Shown here: in pieces, positions 7,949-15,884 of the stretch
How the letters are laid out: each line of letters begins with the position of its first letter
Numbering within the stretch: the stretch's first letter is position 1
DNA from: Desulfobacteraceae bacterium
Lineage (GTDB): Bacteria > Desulfobacterota > Desulfobacteria > Desulfobacterales > Desulfobacteraceae
Reading direction: 5' to 3'
Length of the DNA: 17,432 bases
Assembly (NCBI GenBank): GCA_022712835.1
Contig: JAFLJU010000164.1
Span: 1 to 17,432, forward strand
Made by a program: the position numbers and the translations under genes
The notes under the pieces: generated by a model
What the model was told of the DNA's origin: nothing
The model's input: only the letters and a program-made list of their open reading frames with translations
Database searches by the model: none

Positions 7949-8695
7949 TCAGATAAGTTTTGCCGCCTTAAACACATCCGCCTTATTATTCAGCCATTCG
8001 TCTGAAGCGGTATTGTCCATGATAAGGATCTCAAGGGCCTTTACAAACCCCACCTGGTAGGAGGGAAATCCTTTTTCTGCCATCACCTGGGTAAATATGC
8101 TGGAATACATATCAGTGGTGGCCCGGTACAAAGGAAAACAGGGAATCATGGTTTCACGCCCCTGATCATAGCCCTTTTTACAAGCGTCAAGATCCGTAGA
8201 ATGATAGGCACGGCAGGAAAAGGGGCGCAGGCTGTAAATCAGGCAAAGATTATTTGTATCAACACCCAGAAATGGACAAGGGGTTCGGGTGGTCAGCCAA
8301 AAGGCCTCGTCCAGGGTATTGCCCTTTGCAACTACACCCAGCAGCCGCTCTTTTAAGATGGTAAACCCTTCCGGAGTGGTCTGGCCAGCAAGTTCGTTAT
8401 AAATCACCAGAACCTCTGGGATGGAAACCCCCACCCTCAAATGGCAACAATGGGCGCACCCTTGTTCACAGGCACTCCCTTCGGGCAGATCAAAGACAGA
8501 TTCTGTAAACTGTTCCATGGCCACCCCCAGAACCGGCAGGCTGGTACCATTGGCATCTAAAAAATCTCCCAGTTTCTCCCGACCCTGGGCCATATAGGTC
8601 GCCAAAAGCTGTTTGGCTCGGGTTTCATCCTGGGATTGCTCCTTTTTCTCTGCTACTCTATATTGGGCCGGTGATTCTATCTCGGGTAATGTCAT
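7949..8695 (-). CDS. YkgJ-family cysteine cluster protein
   Basis: 248 residues. The YkgJ-type cysteine set is visible: C76, C80, C83 and C84 (CEQGCAHCCH), C140 (TPCPFL), C151 (CLIYSLRPFSCR), C161 and C172. The CxxxCxxCC...CPFL...C.IY..RP..CR order is characteristic of this family, thought to bind zinc or an iron-sulfur cluster; no reaction is firmly established. The N-terminal 60 residues are charged and helical with no signal peptide, so it is cytoplasmic. AAGGAAG (8703-8709) precedes the start at a normal distance. It follows the flavodoxin gene by 38 nt on the same strand, so the two are probably co-transcribed, pointing to a redox context. Family assignment is good; function is unknown. 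Confidence 0.8.
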   Translation of the reverse strand: MTLPEIESPAQYRVAEKKEQSQDETRAKQLLATYMAQGREKLGDFLDANGTSLPVLGVAMEQFTESVFDLPEGSACEQGCAHCCHLRVGVSIPEVLVIYNELAGQTTPEGFTILKERLLGVVAKGNTLDEAFWLTTRTPCPFLGVDTNNLCLIYSLRPFSCRAYHSTDLDACKKGYDQGRETMIPCFPLYRATTDMYSSIFTQVMAEKGFPSYQVGFVKALEILIMDNTASDEWLNNKADVFKAAKLI

Positions 8696-8733
8696 TGTTG
8701 CGCTTCCTTGAAATTTTTTTTAAAACTATAATT

Positions 8734-9165
8734 TTAAATCATTGCGGTAAGACTTTTTCCATATTCCTGGGCGGCCTCTATCCCCCCCTCAACCCAGCTG
8801 GCCTTAAGCATCAGGGGACCTGCAACCATCTTCATTTTATAGATATGCTGCATGGTATCAAATATTCTTCCCGCGGCCTCTCCGCTCCACCCATAGGCAC
8901 CAAAGGCGCCACCCGGCTTATTTTCTAATTCTGCCCTTTCGGCAATAAACAATATCTGTTTCATGGAGGTGATCATTTCACCATGATAAGTTGCGGACCC
9001 AAATGCATATCCGTCATAACCCTTTAGATCCTCTTCACTCTTAATTTCACTGGTCTTTTTAACAATGGCCTCGTGTCCTGAGGTGCGAACCCCCTCCCCA
9101 ATCACTTCTGCAATTCCTTTTGTCTCGTCCGCCCTTGAGGCGTATACGATCAACACCTTTCCCAT
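8734..9165 (-). CDS. Flavodoxin-domain protein
   Basis: 143 residues, a single flavodoxin-like domain that should bind FMN and carry electrons. The phosphate loop region is YASRADETKGIAE (residues 8-20), a variant of the usual S/T-x-T-G-N/T pattern. The second and third flavin loops are GSATYHGEM (56-64) and FGAYGWSGEA (88-97). The GWSGEA motif is the form seen in the flavodoxin half of A-type flavoproteins (FprA), so this may be a free-standing relative of that domain, not a classical flavodoxin. AAGGAGT is 5 nt upstream of the ATG, and a good promoter lies at 9253-9281. It is the first gene of a pair with the YkgJ-type protein. Confidence 0.85.
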   Translation of the reverse strand: MGKVLIVYASRADETKGIAEVIGEGVRTSGHEAIVKKTSEIKSEEDLKGYDGYAFGSATYHGEMITSMKQILFIAERAELENKPGGAFGAYGWSGEAAGRIFDTMQHIYKMKMVAGPLMLKASWVEGGIEAAQEYGKSLTAMI

Positions 9166-9252
9166 TTTGACTCCTTTCTTGTGTTTTTGAAAAAATCCTT
9201 GTCAGACAATGCCGCGGATAAAATTTTGAAACTGCTATTCCCACTTAGAATG

Positions 9253-9281
9253 GTTATATCGCCTGTGTTGTGACGGTGCAA
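9253..9281 (-). promoter_or_regulatory. Promoter for the flavodoxin-YkgJ pair
   Basis: On the minus strand TTGCAC (9281-9276), a 17-nt spacer, then TATAAC (9258-9253), about 90 nt upstream of the flavodoxin start. Confidence 0.5.
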
Positions 9282-9331
9282 GAAAAATTACCAACTTTAA
9301 AAAAGCAATCGCTAAATAAAAAACAACAGTC

Positions 9332-9360
9332 TTGATAAACAACTGAAAAATTGATATTAA
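9332..9360 (+). promoter_or_regulatory. Candidate promoter for the universal stress gene
   Basis: TTGATA (9332-9337), a 17-nt spacer and TATTAA (9355-9360) in a very AT-rich stretch. Because the region is AT-rich, chance matches are likely. Confidence 0.35.
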
Positions 9361-9404
9361 TAAGATTAATTTTTGATATAGCCTAAACTAAAATAGGATA
9401 GTAT

Positions 9405-10319
9405 TTGTCCATGACCGCGTTAACAACAGCGTTAAAAAAAATAAAAATTCTACTTGCCTATGATGGGTCCCATCTTGCCCTGGATTCCGTGCAATATATC
9501 GGTGAGGTATTTCCTCCTGACAGGACCGAAGTTTCTATTTTTTATGTGGAAACCAAAATTCCCAGGTCCTTCTGGAAAATGGAGAGGGAGCTTGATTTCC
9601 GTTTTAAAACACCTGAAATCCGGGCCAGCATGGCCGAAAGAAAAAAAACGATCAACCTTGCCATGAAAAAGGCTGAGAAACGATTGCTGGACGCAGGATT
9701 TCCTGCCGATGCCATTCAATCAAAGGTCCATATCAAAAACCAGGGAGTTGTCCAGGATATCATCGAGGAATCCCACAACGGATATGATGCCCTGGTAATC
9801 GGACGCAAGGGGCACAGCCGGATAAAGGATTTTTTCGTGGACAGTCTGCCCATAAAACTTTTGGGGAAAATCAGAACCATTCCCCTGATTGTTGTTGGGA
9901 AGAACCCTGCCCATAAAAACATCATCGTCGCCTTTGACGGAACAAGGGAAATCATGAAGGCCATAAAATCCATGAGTTCCCTGATCAATACCAATGACTG
10001 TAAATTGTTAATGTGCCATTCACAAAATCCCCGGTGCCTGTTTCGCCCCCCCCCCAAAAAAGCATCCGAGGACATGTTTGATTTACCCTTGGATTATTTT
10101 CTGGAAGCCGGTTTTTCCGTTGACCAGGTTTCCTTTGAAATCATGGAGGGTGAAAAAAATCATACCGCAGGTATTCTCAACAAAGCCCGGTATGGGGATT
10201 ACGGCACCATTGTTATCGGGAGACGGCGGTTGACGGCGGTGAAACAACTATTCTTAAACCGGGTTGGCAACAAAATTTTCAGCAACGCAGACAATCATGT
10301 TGTCTGGATCGTTCAATAA
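9405..10319 (+). CDS. Tandem universal stress protein (two Usp domains)
   Basis: 304 residues, two Usp (ATP-binding alpha/beta) domains in tandem. Domain 1 (about 12-165) starts KILLAYDGSHLALDSV and ends with VIGRKGHSRIKDFFVDSLP and IPLIVVG. It keeps G-x2-G, but the later glycine of the G-x2-G-x9-G(S/T) nucleotide motif is D. Domain 2 (about 170-304) starts NIIVAFDGTREIMKAI and ends VIGRRRLTAVKQLF...VVWIVQ, more degenerate (GRRR instead of GxxG), so ATP binding there is doubtful. The start is probably the TTG at 9405, with AGGA 6 nt upstream (9395-9398); the ATG at 9411 would leave 12 nt of spacing. A C10-A6 tract lies inside the gene. It ends 69 nt before rnfC on the same strand without a terminator, so read-through into rnf is possible. 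Confidence 0.82.
   Translation: MSMTALTTALKKIKILLAYDGSHLALDSVQYIGEVFPPDRTEVSIFYVETKIPRSFWKMERELDFRFKTPEIRASMAERKKTINLAMKKAEKRLLDAGFPADAIQSKVHIKNQGVVQDIIEESHNGYDALVIGRKGHSRIKDFFVDSLPIKLLGKIRTIPLIVVGKNPAHKNIIVAFDGTREIMKAIKSMSSLINTNDCKLLMCHSQNPRCLFRPPPKKASEDMFDLPLDYFLEAGFSVDQVSFEIMEGEKNHTAGILNKARYGDYGTIVIGRRRLTAVKQLFLNRVGNKIFSNADNHVVWIVQ
10046..10061 (+). repeat. C10-A6 homopolymer tract inside the Usp gene
   Basis: Ten consecutive C (10046-10055) followed by six A encode the stretch RPPPKK in the second Usp domain. The assembled length keeps both domains in one frame. Such a tract is prone to slippage in vivo and to sequencing error. Confidence 0.9.
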
Positions 10320-10388
10320 TTTTTTCCAGTCCATTGGATCTATTGAAGATGCATGCACAAAAATTTTTAAAAACATGAATAGGGATAT

Positions 10389-11756
10389 ATGAGTTTGTTC
10401 AAGTTAAAAGAATTTCCAGGGACCGGTAATTTCCGCCACGGCATCCACCCGCCGGACAACAAAGCTTTGTCTCAAGGATCAAAAGTGGAAGTGATGGAGG
10501 TACCTGAAAGTGTAACGCTGCCATTGCTTCAGCACTTAGGCGTACCCTGCAAACAGGTGGTCAAGCCGGGACAGACCGTAAGGTATGGAGAAATGATCGG
10601 TGAAGGTCAGGCCTTTGTATCCGCCTCCCTCCATTCCCCCATTGCCGGAAAAGTAAAGCGGGTAAATGTGGTCACCCTGCCAAACGGCAAGCATCTTCCG
10701 GCCATCACCATCCAGGCCGATGGGGATCAGATCCCCCCGCAAAAATTATGGGATGAGATGAGATCAAAGAACTGGCCAAGGGACTGCATTTCCATTTATG
10801 ATCCATTGACCATTGTTAAGATCATCCACGATTCCGGAATTGTCGGGTTGGGGGGAGCTGCATTTCCCACCCATGTAAAGGTCACCCCCAATGATACCCG
10901 GATGATCGATACCCTCATGATCAACGGATGTGAATGTGAACCCTATCTCACCTGCGATTACCGGTTGATGGAAGAAGCGGCAAGGGCCATTGTTACCGGC
11001 GCTCTTTTAACGGGCCGTGCCGTATCCGCAAGGGAGATTGTCATCTGCGTGGAAGACAACAAACCCGATGCGGTCAAAAAACTTAAGGAAGCCACGGAAC
11101 AGACCGTCATTAAAATTGCCGTCTTAAAGACCAAATATCCCCAGGGAAGTGAGAAACAGCTGATAAAATCCGTGCTGGGTCTTGAAATCCCCTTGGGAGG
11201 CCTGCCCTCGGATGTGGGGGTTGCCATGAGCAATGTCGGAACCATGGCAACGGTGGCAAGGGGAGTTATTAAAGAAGCCCCGTTAACCCACCGGGTGATC
11301 AGTGTATCCGGACGGGGGATAAAAAACCCTAAAAATCTCTTTGTTCCCATTGGCATCTCCCTGGGGGAGGTGATAAAATTTTGCGGCGGTATCACCCGGG
11401 ATGCCGCTAGAATTATTGCCGGCGGCCCCATGATGGGATTTAGTTTTTCAGACCTGAGCGCCCCTGTCACCAAGGGAACCTCTGGGCTGACCGTGCTGAC
11501 CCATGACGAAATCGCCCAGGGGGAGGAAACCCCCTGCATCCGTTGCGGACGCTGTGTGGACGCCTGCCCCATGAACCTGGTTCCCACAAGACTTGCCCTG
11601 GCAGCCCGTTACAACAACCCCTCCATTGCAAGCCAATATCATATCCACGCCTGTTTTGAATGCGGTTGCTGCTCCTATGTCTGTCCGGCCAAAATCAATC
11701 TGGTTCAGCTGATTCGAACCGGAAAAACACTGGTTGCCGCCTGGGCAAGCCGATAA
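10389..11756 (+). CDS. rnfC: Rnf complex subunit C (NADH-binding, Fe-S)
   Basis: 455 residues, peripheral subunit of the Rnf ferredoxin:NAD+ oxidoreductase that docks NAD(H). The N-terminal RnfC barrel-sandwich part carries FRHGIHPPDNK (16-26) and LHSPIAGKV. The complex I 51-kDa-like FMN/NADH domain has GLGGAAFPTHVK and DTLMINGCECEPYL. Two 4Fe-4S sites follow: C383, C386, C389, C393 (CIRCGRCVDACP) and C422, C425, C428, C432 (CFECGCCSYVCP). There is no long alanine/lysine-rich tail like that of E. coli RsxC, so this is the short form common in anaerobes. AGGGAT precedes the ATG. First gene of rnfCDGEAB; no strong promoter is visible in the 69-nt gap upstream. Confidence 0.95.
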   Translation: MSLFKLKEFPGTGNFRHGIHPPDNKALSQGSKVEVMEVPESVTLPLLQHLGVPCKQVVKPGQTVRYGEMIGEGQAFVSASLHSPIAGKVKRVNVVTLPNGKHLPAITIQADGDQIPPQKLWDEMRSKNWPRDCISIYDPLTIVKIIHDSGIVGLGGAAFPTHVKVTPNDTRMIDTLMINGCECEPYLTCDYRLMEEAARAIVTGALLTGRAVSAREIVICVEDNKPDAVKKLKEATEQTVIKIAVLKTKYPQGSEKQLIKSVLGLEIPLGGLPSDVGVAMSNVGTMATVARGVIKEAPLTHRVISVSGRGIKNPKNLFVPIGISLGEVIKFCGGITRDAARIIAGGPMMGFSFSDLSAPVTKGTSGLTVLTHDEIAQGEETPCIRCGRCVDACPMNLVPTRLALAARYNNPSIASQYHIHACFECGCCSYVCPAKINLVQLIRTGKTLVAAWASR

Positions 11757-11820
11757 AAAAAGAGGTGCAGATGCACATACCGAGAATAAAAAGCCCCATC
11801 ATAATACAAGGAACGAATGC

Positions 11821-12828
11821 GTGTCAGATATAATAAAAGAACCAGAACCCATGAATCCGCCTGATTGGACGGATGAAAATGCGGCCCTCATCCATGTGGC
11901 ACCCTCTCCCCACATAAACGATGCGTCGGCCCGCACTCAAAAGATGATGACAGATGTGATACTGGCCCTGCTGCCTATCATTATTTTGTCCATCTACCTG
12001 TTTAAATTCTATGCCGTCAAACAACTATTCATCTGCGTTGTCGCCTGTATGGGGGCGGAACTTTTGTTTGTCAGGATGCGGGGCAAGGCCCTTACCCTGA
12101 AAGATTGTTCCGCTGTGGTCACCGGTATTATTCTGGCCCTGTCCCTGCCGGGATCAGCCCCCTGGTTCGTGGGGGTCTTGGCCTCGGTGGTCGCCATAGG
12201 AATCGGGAAGATCATCTTCGGGGGGTTGGGCATGAATATTTTTAACCCCGCCATGGTGGGCCGGGCCTTTGTGATGATCGCCTTTGCCCAGTTGATGGGA
12301 GCGGCCTCCTATGAGAATATGACGGGGCTTGTGGATGCAGTTTCCGGGGCAACCCCCTTGAGCGCATTAAAATTTAATGGCCTTTCAACGGGAACCGCCT
12401 CTCTTTTCTGGGGGACTACCAATGGCTCCCTGGGTGAAACCAGTACCGCCGCCTGCCTTTTAGGGGGGTTGTTTCTTGTTTTCAGAAAAACTGCCTCCTG
12501 GCAGATACCCGCAGGGATATTGTTGTCCGTGGCCCTCATTGCCGGGATCACGGATATGGCCGGTTCCCATTCAGGACTTTTTTTGGTTCACCATCTGTTT
12601 GGCGGGGCGCTTATGTTCGGGGCATTTTTCATTGCAACGGACCCGGTGACCTCCCCCCTGACCCCCAGGGGAAAATGGATATTTGGTTTTGGAACGGGTT
12701 TCCTAATCATGATCATCCGGCTTTTTTCCGGCTATCCAGAAGGCGTCATGTTTGCTGTTCTCATGATGAATGCCGTTACCCCGCTGATTAACCGCTGGAC
12801 CACCCCCCAACCCATGGGAGAAGCCTGA
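11821..12828 (+). CDS. rnfD: Rnf complex subunit D (membrane, covalent FMN)
   Basis: 335 residues, integral membrane subunit with roughly 8-10 hydrophobic helices. It belongs to the RnfD/NqrB family, which helps couple electron flow to ion movement. The covalent flavin motif SGAT is at 175-178 (DAVSGATPLSALK), with T178 as the expected FMN-phosphothreonine. Other conserved pieces are HVAPSPH (25-31), GGLGMNIFNPAMVGRAF and FFIATDPVTSPLTPRGKWIFG. The start was chosen as GTG 11821, which has AAGGAA 7 nt upstream (11808-11813). An open frame continues back to an ATG at 11734 inside rnfC, but that extension is polar, unlike the family, and lacks a site. The gap to rnfC is 64 nt and the gap to rnfG 1 nt. 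No ApbE flavin transferase gene is present in the window. Confidence 0.94.
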   Translation: MSDIIKEPEPMNPPDWTDENAALIHVAPSPHINDASARTQKMMTDVILALLPIIILSIYLFKFYAVKQLFICVVACMGAELLFVRMRGKALTLKDCSAVVTGIILALSLPGSAPWFVGVLASVVAIGIGKIIFGGLGMNIFNPAMVGRAFVMIAFAQLMGAASYENMTGLVDAVSGATPLSALKFNGLSTGTASLFWGTTNGSLGETSTAACLLGGLFLVFRKTASWQIPAGILLSVALIAGITDMAGSHSGLFLVHHLFGGALMFGAFFIATDPVTSPLTPRGKWIFGFGTGFLIMIIRLFSGYPEGVMFAVLMMNAVTPLINRWTTPQPMGEA

Positions 12829-12829
12829 T

Positions 12830-13507
12830 ATGCGCTCATTTAAAGACAGCAATCTTTTCCAGGCCTGGCTGGTGCTGGTACTTGCCACAGCTTTTGGAAT
12901 AGCCCTTGCCGGAGTCCAGACAAAACTGGGGCCCGTGATTGAGGCAAACAAGACCCGGGAAACCCTGGCAAAAATTCCCGCCCTTGTCCTGGGAGAAGAT
13001 CAGGCTGCAACGCTAGCCAGCCAGAAAAAGTCTCTTTCCATCACCTCCCGGACCATTGAAATTGAACGAAACGGGATTAAAAAATTTTATACCGTCTATG
13101 ATGCTTTTCTTAAAGATGGCACCCTGGCAGGACATGTGGCCAAGGCATCCGGCCAGGGCTATGCCGATAAGATTGAACTGCTGCTAGGCCTTGATGCAAA
13201 TGCAAAAACCATTACCGGTCTTTTTATTCTGGACCAGAAGGAGACCCCGGGTCTGGGAAACAGGATTATAGAAAAACCCTGGCGGGATCAGTTTTTGGAC
13301 AAAGCATCTGCCACCCGCCTTGTAGTTGTGAAAGGAAATCCGAACAAAACCAATGAAATCGATGCCATCTCGGGTGCCACCATCTCCTCCAGAAGTGTTA
13401 CAGGCATTGTCAATAAAACCATTATGGATATCAAGGCCCAACTGGTGAGTCCCCCCAAACAAGAGGCCCAACAAAATGAGACCGGCAAAATTAAGGAGAA
13501 CACCTGA
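12830..13507 (+). CDS. rnfG: Rnf complex subunit G (covalent FMN)
   Basis: 225 residues. One N-terminal membrane helix (about 10-28) anchors a periplasmic FMN-binding domain. SGATISSRSV at 181-190 gives T184 as the covalent FMN site. DQKETPGLGNRI (135-146) and GQGYADKIELLLGLD are also typical of RnfG/NqrC. The C-terminus is a polar tail (PPKQEAQQNETGK). GGGAG lies 9 nt before the ATG. It starts 1 nt after the rnfD stop and its stop overlaps the rnfE start as TGATG, indicating translational coupling. Confidence 0.94.
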   Translation: MRSFKDSNLFQAWLVLVLATAFGIALAGVQTKLGPVIEANKTRETLAKIPALVLGEDQAATLASQKKSLSITSRTIEIERNGIKKFYTVYDAFLKDGTLAGHVAKASGQGYADKIELLLGLDANAKTITGLFILDQKETPGLGNRIIEKPWRDQFLDKASATRLVVVKGNPNKTNEIDAISGATISSRSVTGIVNKTIMDIKAQLVSPPKQEAQQNETGKIKENT

Positions 13508-14130
13508 TGGCGGATTCCCACACCCCCTTTGAAAGATTTGTCCAGGGCATTTTACCGGAAAACCCGGTCTACCGACAACTCCTGGGTCTTTGTCCGACGC
13601 TTGCGGTGACCAACGGCATGAAACCTGCCCTGACCATGGCCTGTTCCGTTGGCTTTGTGCTTTTGTGCGCCAATATTGTCATCAGCCTGATCCGGAATTT
13701 ATTAAAACCCCATTTGCGCATTGTTATTTTTACCCTGACCATTGCCACCTTTGTGACCATTGCGGACCGCTTTCTGGCCGCCTATTTTTTCCAGATGAGC
13801 AAAACCCTGGGACCCTATATTCCCTTGATCATCGTTAACTGCATCATCATCTGCCGTTGCGAGGTCTGTGCCTCCAAACAAGGCGTGGTCACGGCAGCCT
13901 CGGATGCCATTGGCCAGGCCCTGGGATTTGGATTAGCGCTTGCCAGCATTGCCGCAGTCAGGGAAATCCTGGGCACCGGCATGCTTTTCGGAATACGGGT
14001 GCTTCCAGACGCCTGGCCGGACTGGGTCATCATGGTACTGCCACCCGGCGCATTTATCACATTGGGGTTGCTCCTGGGATTTGTCAACTGGATGGGCATC
14101 ATAAAAGCCAGGAGGTCTAACAATGGGTAA
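13507..14130 (+). CDS. rnfE: Rnf complex subunit E (membrane)
   Basis: 207 residues, RnfE/NqrD family, about six membrane helices, one of the two homologous core membrane subunits (with RnfA). Diagnostic stretches are NPVYRQLLGLCPTLAVTN (19-36), PLIIVNCIIICRCEVCASK with the conserved CIIICR-type cysteines near the helix midpoint, and SIAAVREILGTGMLFG. Those cysteines correspond to the intramembrane 2Fe-2S ligands shared between RnfA and RnfE in solved complexes (established for the family). AAGGAG (13493-13498) is 8 nt before the ATG, which overlaps the rnfG stop. The end overlaps a small ORF starting at 14123. Confidence 0.94.
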   Translation: MADSHTPFERFVQGILPENPVYRQLLGLCPTLAVTNGMKPALTMACSVGFVLLCANIVISLIRNLLKPHLRIVIFTLTIATFVTIADRFLAAYFFQMSKTLGPYIPLIIVNCIIICRCEVCASKQGVVTAASDAIGQALGFGLALASIAAVREILGTGMLFGIRVLPDAWPDWVIMVLPPGAFITLGLLLGFVNWMGIIKARRSNNG

Positions 14131-14200
14131 CCCACTTTTTTCATTGTTTTTTTCGCTTTCTTTTTTTCCATCTTTTTCGCTATCTTTAAGAGAGGTATAG
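14123..14200 (+). CDS. Small hydrophobic ORF between rnfE and rnfA
   Basis: 25 codons in a different frame from rnfE, starting MGNPLF and rich in F, S and L up to LREV. A perfect AGGAGGT (14110-14116) lies 6 nt before its ATG, the best ribosome site in the operon, and no other gene uses it. Its stop is 9 nt before the rnfA ATG, which has only a weak site of its own, so it may serve as a leader that couples translation to rnfA. A T6 run (14136-14141) lies early in it. A -1 slip there would enter a 46-codon frame ending at 14262 (containing [14 protein letters not shown]), which would overlap rnfA. Whether a protein is made is uncertain; the T-rich DNA would look hydrophobic in any frame. Confidence 0.4.
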   Translation: MGNPLFSLFFSLSFFPSFSLSLREV

Positions 14201-14209
14201 GCACCGTTT

Positions 14210-15028
14210 ATGATGTATCTTTTGGACATACTGCTGATTTCCCTGACAGCAGCCCTGATTAATAATTTTGTACTCTACTATTTTGTAGGCATCTGCCCCT
14301 TTGTGGGGGTCTCCAGAAAGGTGGAAATGGCCTTTGGCATGGGATGCGCCGTCACCTTTGTCATCAGCATTGCCGCCCTGATCTCCTGGAGTATCACCAC
14401 CATGGTGCTGATACCCGGCGCCCCTGTGTCTTCCTTTATTGCCGGTTTTTTCCTCCCGGAACAGGCCGCAGCAAAGATCGATCTGACCGTATTAAGTTAT
14501 ATCGTTTATATCTTTGCCATTGCCTCTTCGGTTCAGTTTGTGGAGATGTATGTAAGAAAATATTTTCCCATGCTCTATGGTTCCTTTGGGGTGTTTCTTC
14601 CCCTTATCACCACCAATTGCGCCATCCTCTTTGCCTGTCTGACCATCATGAGCCATGTTACGGGCGTTGACAACCCGGCGGATGCATGGGATCTTGGCAA
14701 GGCCATTACCCTGGCATTTTTCGGCGGGGTGGGATTCACCATTGCCATTGTGATTATGGCGGGCATCAGGGAAGAGCTGGAACTTGCCGACATTCCGGAA
14801 CCCTTCCAGGGGGCTGCCATCACCCTTATTATCGGCGGGATTCTGGCCATTGCCTTCATGGGATTTACCGGGGTGGATTCCGGCATACGGGATGCCCTCA
14901 TGCCCCCTGTGGAAGAGCAGGTGTCAACCCGTATTTCCCCCCAGCCAGACATTTTTAGCAATCCTGCCGCCCTTGCCTCTCTTGACCTTTCATCCCATGA
15001 CCCTTCAATCCAAGTGGGGCTGCCATGA
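14210..15028 (+). CDS. rnfA: Rnf complex subunit A (membrane) with C-terminal extension
   Basis: 272 residues against about 190-200 for most RnfA/NqrE proteins. The core (1 to about 222) has six membrane helices and the family signatures [20 protein letters not shown] (18-37) and [15 protein letters not shown] (130-144). C29 and C137 are the equivalents of the intramembrane 2Fe-2S ligand cysteines. A segment between helices ([14 protein letters not shown]) and the [11 protein letters not shown] loop are typical. From about residue 223 a soluble tail of about 50 residues rich in proline, serine and alanine has no membrane helix and no motif I recognise. The start could be ATG 14210 or 14213; the only nearby site is ATAGG. 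The stop overlaps the rnfB start (ATGA). Confidence 0.92.
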   Translation: MMYLLDILLISLTAALINNFVLYYFVGICPFVGVSRKVEMAFGMGCAVTFVISIAALISWSITTMVLIPGAPVSSFIAGFFLPEQAAAKIDLTVLSYIVYIFAIASSVQFVEMYVRKYFPMLYGSFGVFLPLITTNCAILFACLTIMSHVTGVDNPADAWDLGKAITLAFFGGVGFTIAIVIMAGIREELELADIPEPFQGAAITLIIGGILAIAFMGFTGVDSGIRDALMPPVEEQVSTRISPQPDIFSNPAALASLDLSSHDPSIQVGLP

Positions 15029-15846
15029 TCCTTGTTACCCTGTCCATCGCCGCCGGAACCATGCTGGTCATGGCCGTAATCCTCTCCTATATTCTGGGCT
15101 GGGCAAATAAAACATTCAAGGTGGAGGTGGATCCCAAGATCGAATCGGTAATTGAAGCCCTGCCCGGGGTAAATTGCGGCGGCTGCGGCTATCTTGGCTG
15201 CAGTGATTATGCCGTGGCCGTTGTCACCGACCAAATTCCGGTCAACAAATGCACGGTGGGGGGAGAATCCTGCGCCATCCTTGTCGCAGGGATTATGGGG
15301 GTTGAAGTGGGTGAAATGATTCCGATCCGGGCCATAGTCCATTGTGGCGCCAAAACCTCCGATCGCCTCCAATCCACCCCATACCGGGGGGAACAACGAT
15401 GTGCATCTGCCCACCAAGTGGCAGGGGTCCAGGGCTGCACCTTTGGCTGCCTAGGATTTGGGGACTGTGTCAGATCCTGTAACTATGATGCCATCCACAT
15501 TGTGGAGGGCTTAGCTGTGGTGGATTATGACAAATGCGTTGGCTGTGGTGCCTGTTCAAAGGTTTGCCCCCGAAAGATCATTATCCTCAAAGGATTTCAG
15601 GAGGATATGATTCCCACGGTTGCCTGTTCCAATAAAGACAAGGCAAAGAACGCAAAAGCCAGTTGCACCACATCTTGTGTCGCTTGCAAGGCCTGTTCTA
15701 AAATTTCAGAAATTTTCATCATCAAGGACAACCTTTCCGCCTGTGAATATGATAGCTATGGTGCCCCAAATTATGAAGAGACTCTGAAAGCCATGGAAAA
15801 ATGCCCCACAAACTGCATCCACTTCATCGGGAAACAGAAGAGCTAA
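15025..15846 (+). CDS. rnfB: Rnf complex subunit B (multi-cluster ferredoxin-type)
   Basis: 273 residues, the electron entry subunit that takes electrons from reduced ferredoxin. One N-terminal helix (about 5-25) anchors it. The 4Fe-4S (Fe4) domain has C51, C54, C59 and C76 ([10 protein letters not shown]). A ferredoxin pair follows: C138, C142, C148, C152 and C171, C174, C177, C181. C152 is followed by N, not the usual P. Further cysteines form another possible site: C214, C218, C221, C224, with C260-P and C264 near the end. So there are up to four clusters, as in the longer RnfB proteins of anaerobes. It overlaps the rnfA stop by 4 nt and is the last rnf gene; no rnfF/apbE follows. Confidence 0.94.
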   Translation: MILVTLSIAAGTMLVMAVILSYILGWANKTFKVEVDPKIESVIEALPGVNCGGCGYLGCSDYAVAVVTDQIPVNKCTVGGESCAILVAGIMGVEVGEMIPIRAIVHCGAKTSDRLQSTPYRGEQRCASAHQVAGVQGCTFGCLGFGDCVRSCNYDAIHIVEGLAVVDYDKCVGCGACSKVCPRKIIILKGFQEDMIPTVACSNKDKAKNAKASCTTSCVACKACSKISEIFIIKDNLSACEYDSYGAPNYEETLKAMEKCPTNCIHFIGKQKS

Positions 15847-15884
15847 AAGAAAGTGCTGATTTTTTACTTTAAAACGGAGTGGAT

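Noticed and set aside
10958..11587. 209-codon minus-strand ORF opposite rnfC
   Set aside because: Antisense shadow of rnfC with no domain or ribosome site.
11734..11820. N-terminal extension of rnfD back to an ATG inside rnfC
   Set aside because: The added residues are polar and unlike the family, and the GTG at 11821 has a well-placed AAGGAA.
14575..15417. 280-codon minus-strand ORF opposite rnfA and rnfB
   Set aside because: Antisense to two clearly recognised genes; long open antisense frames arise from the codon bias of this GC-richer region.
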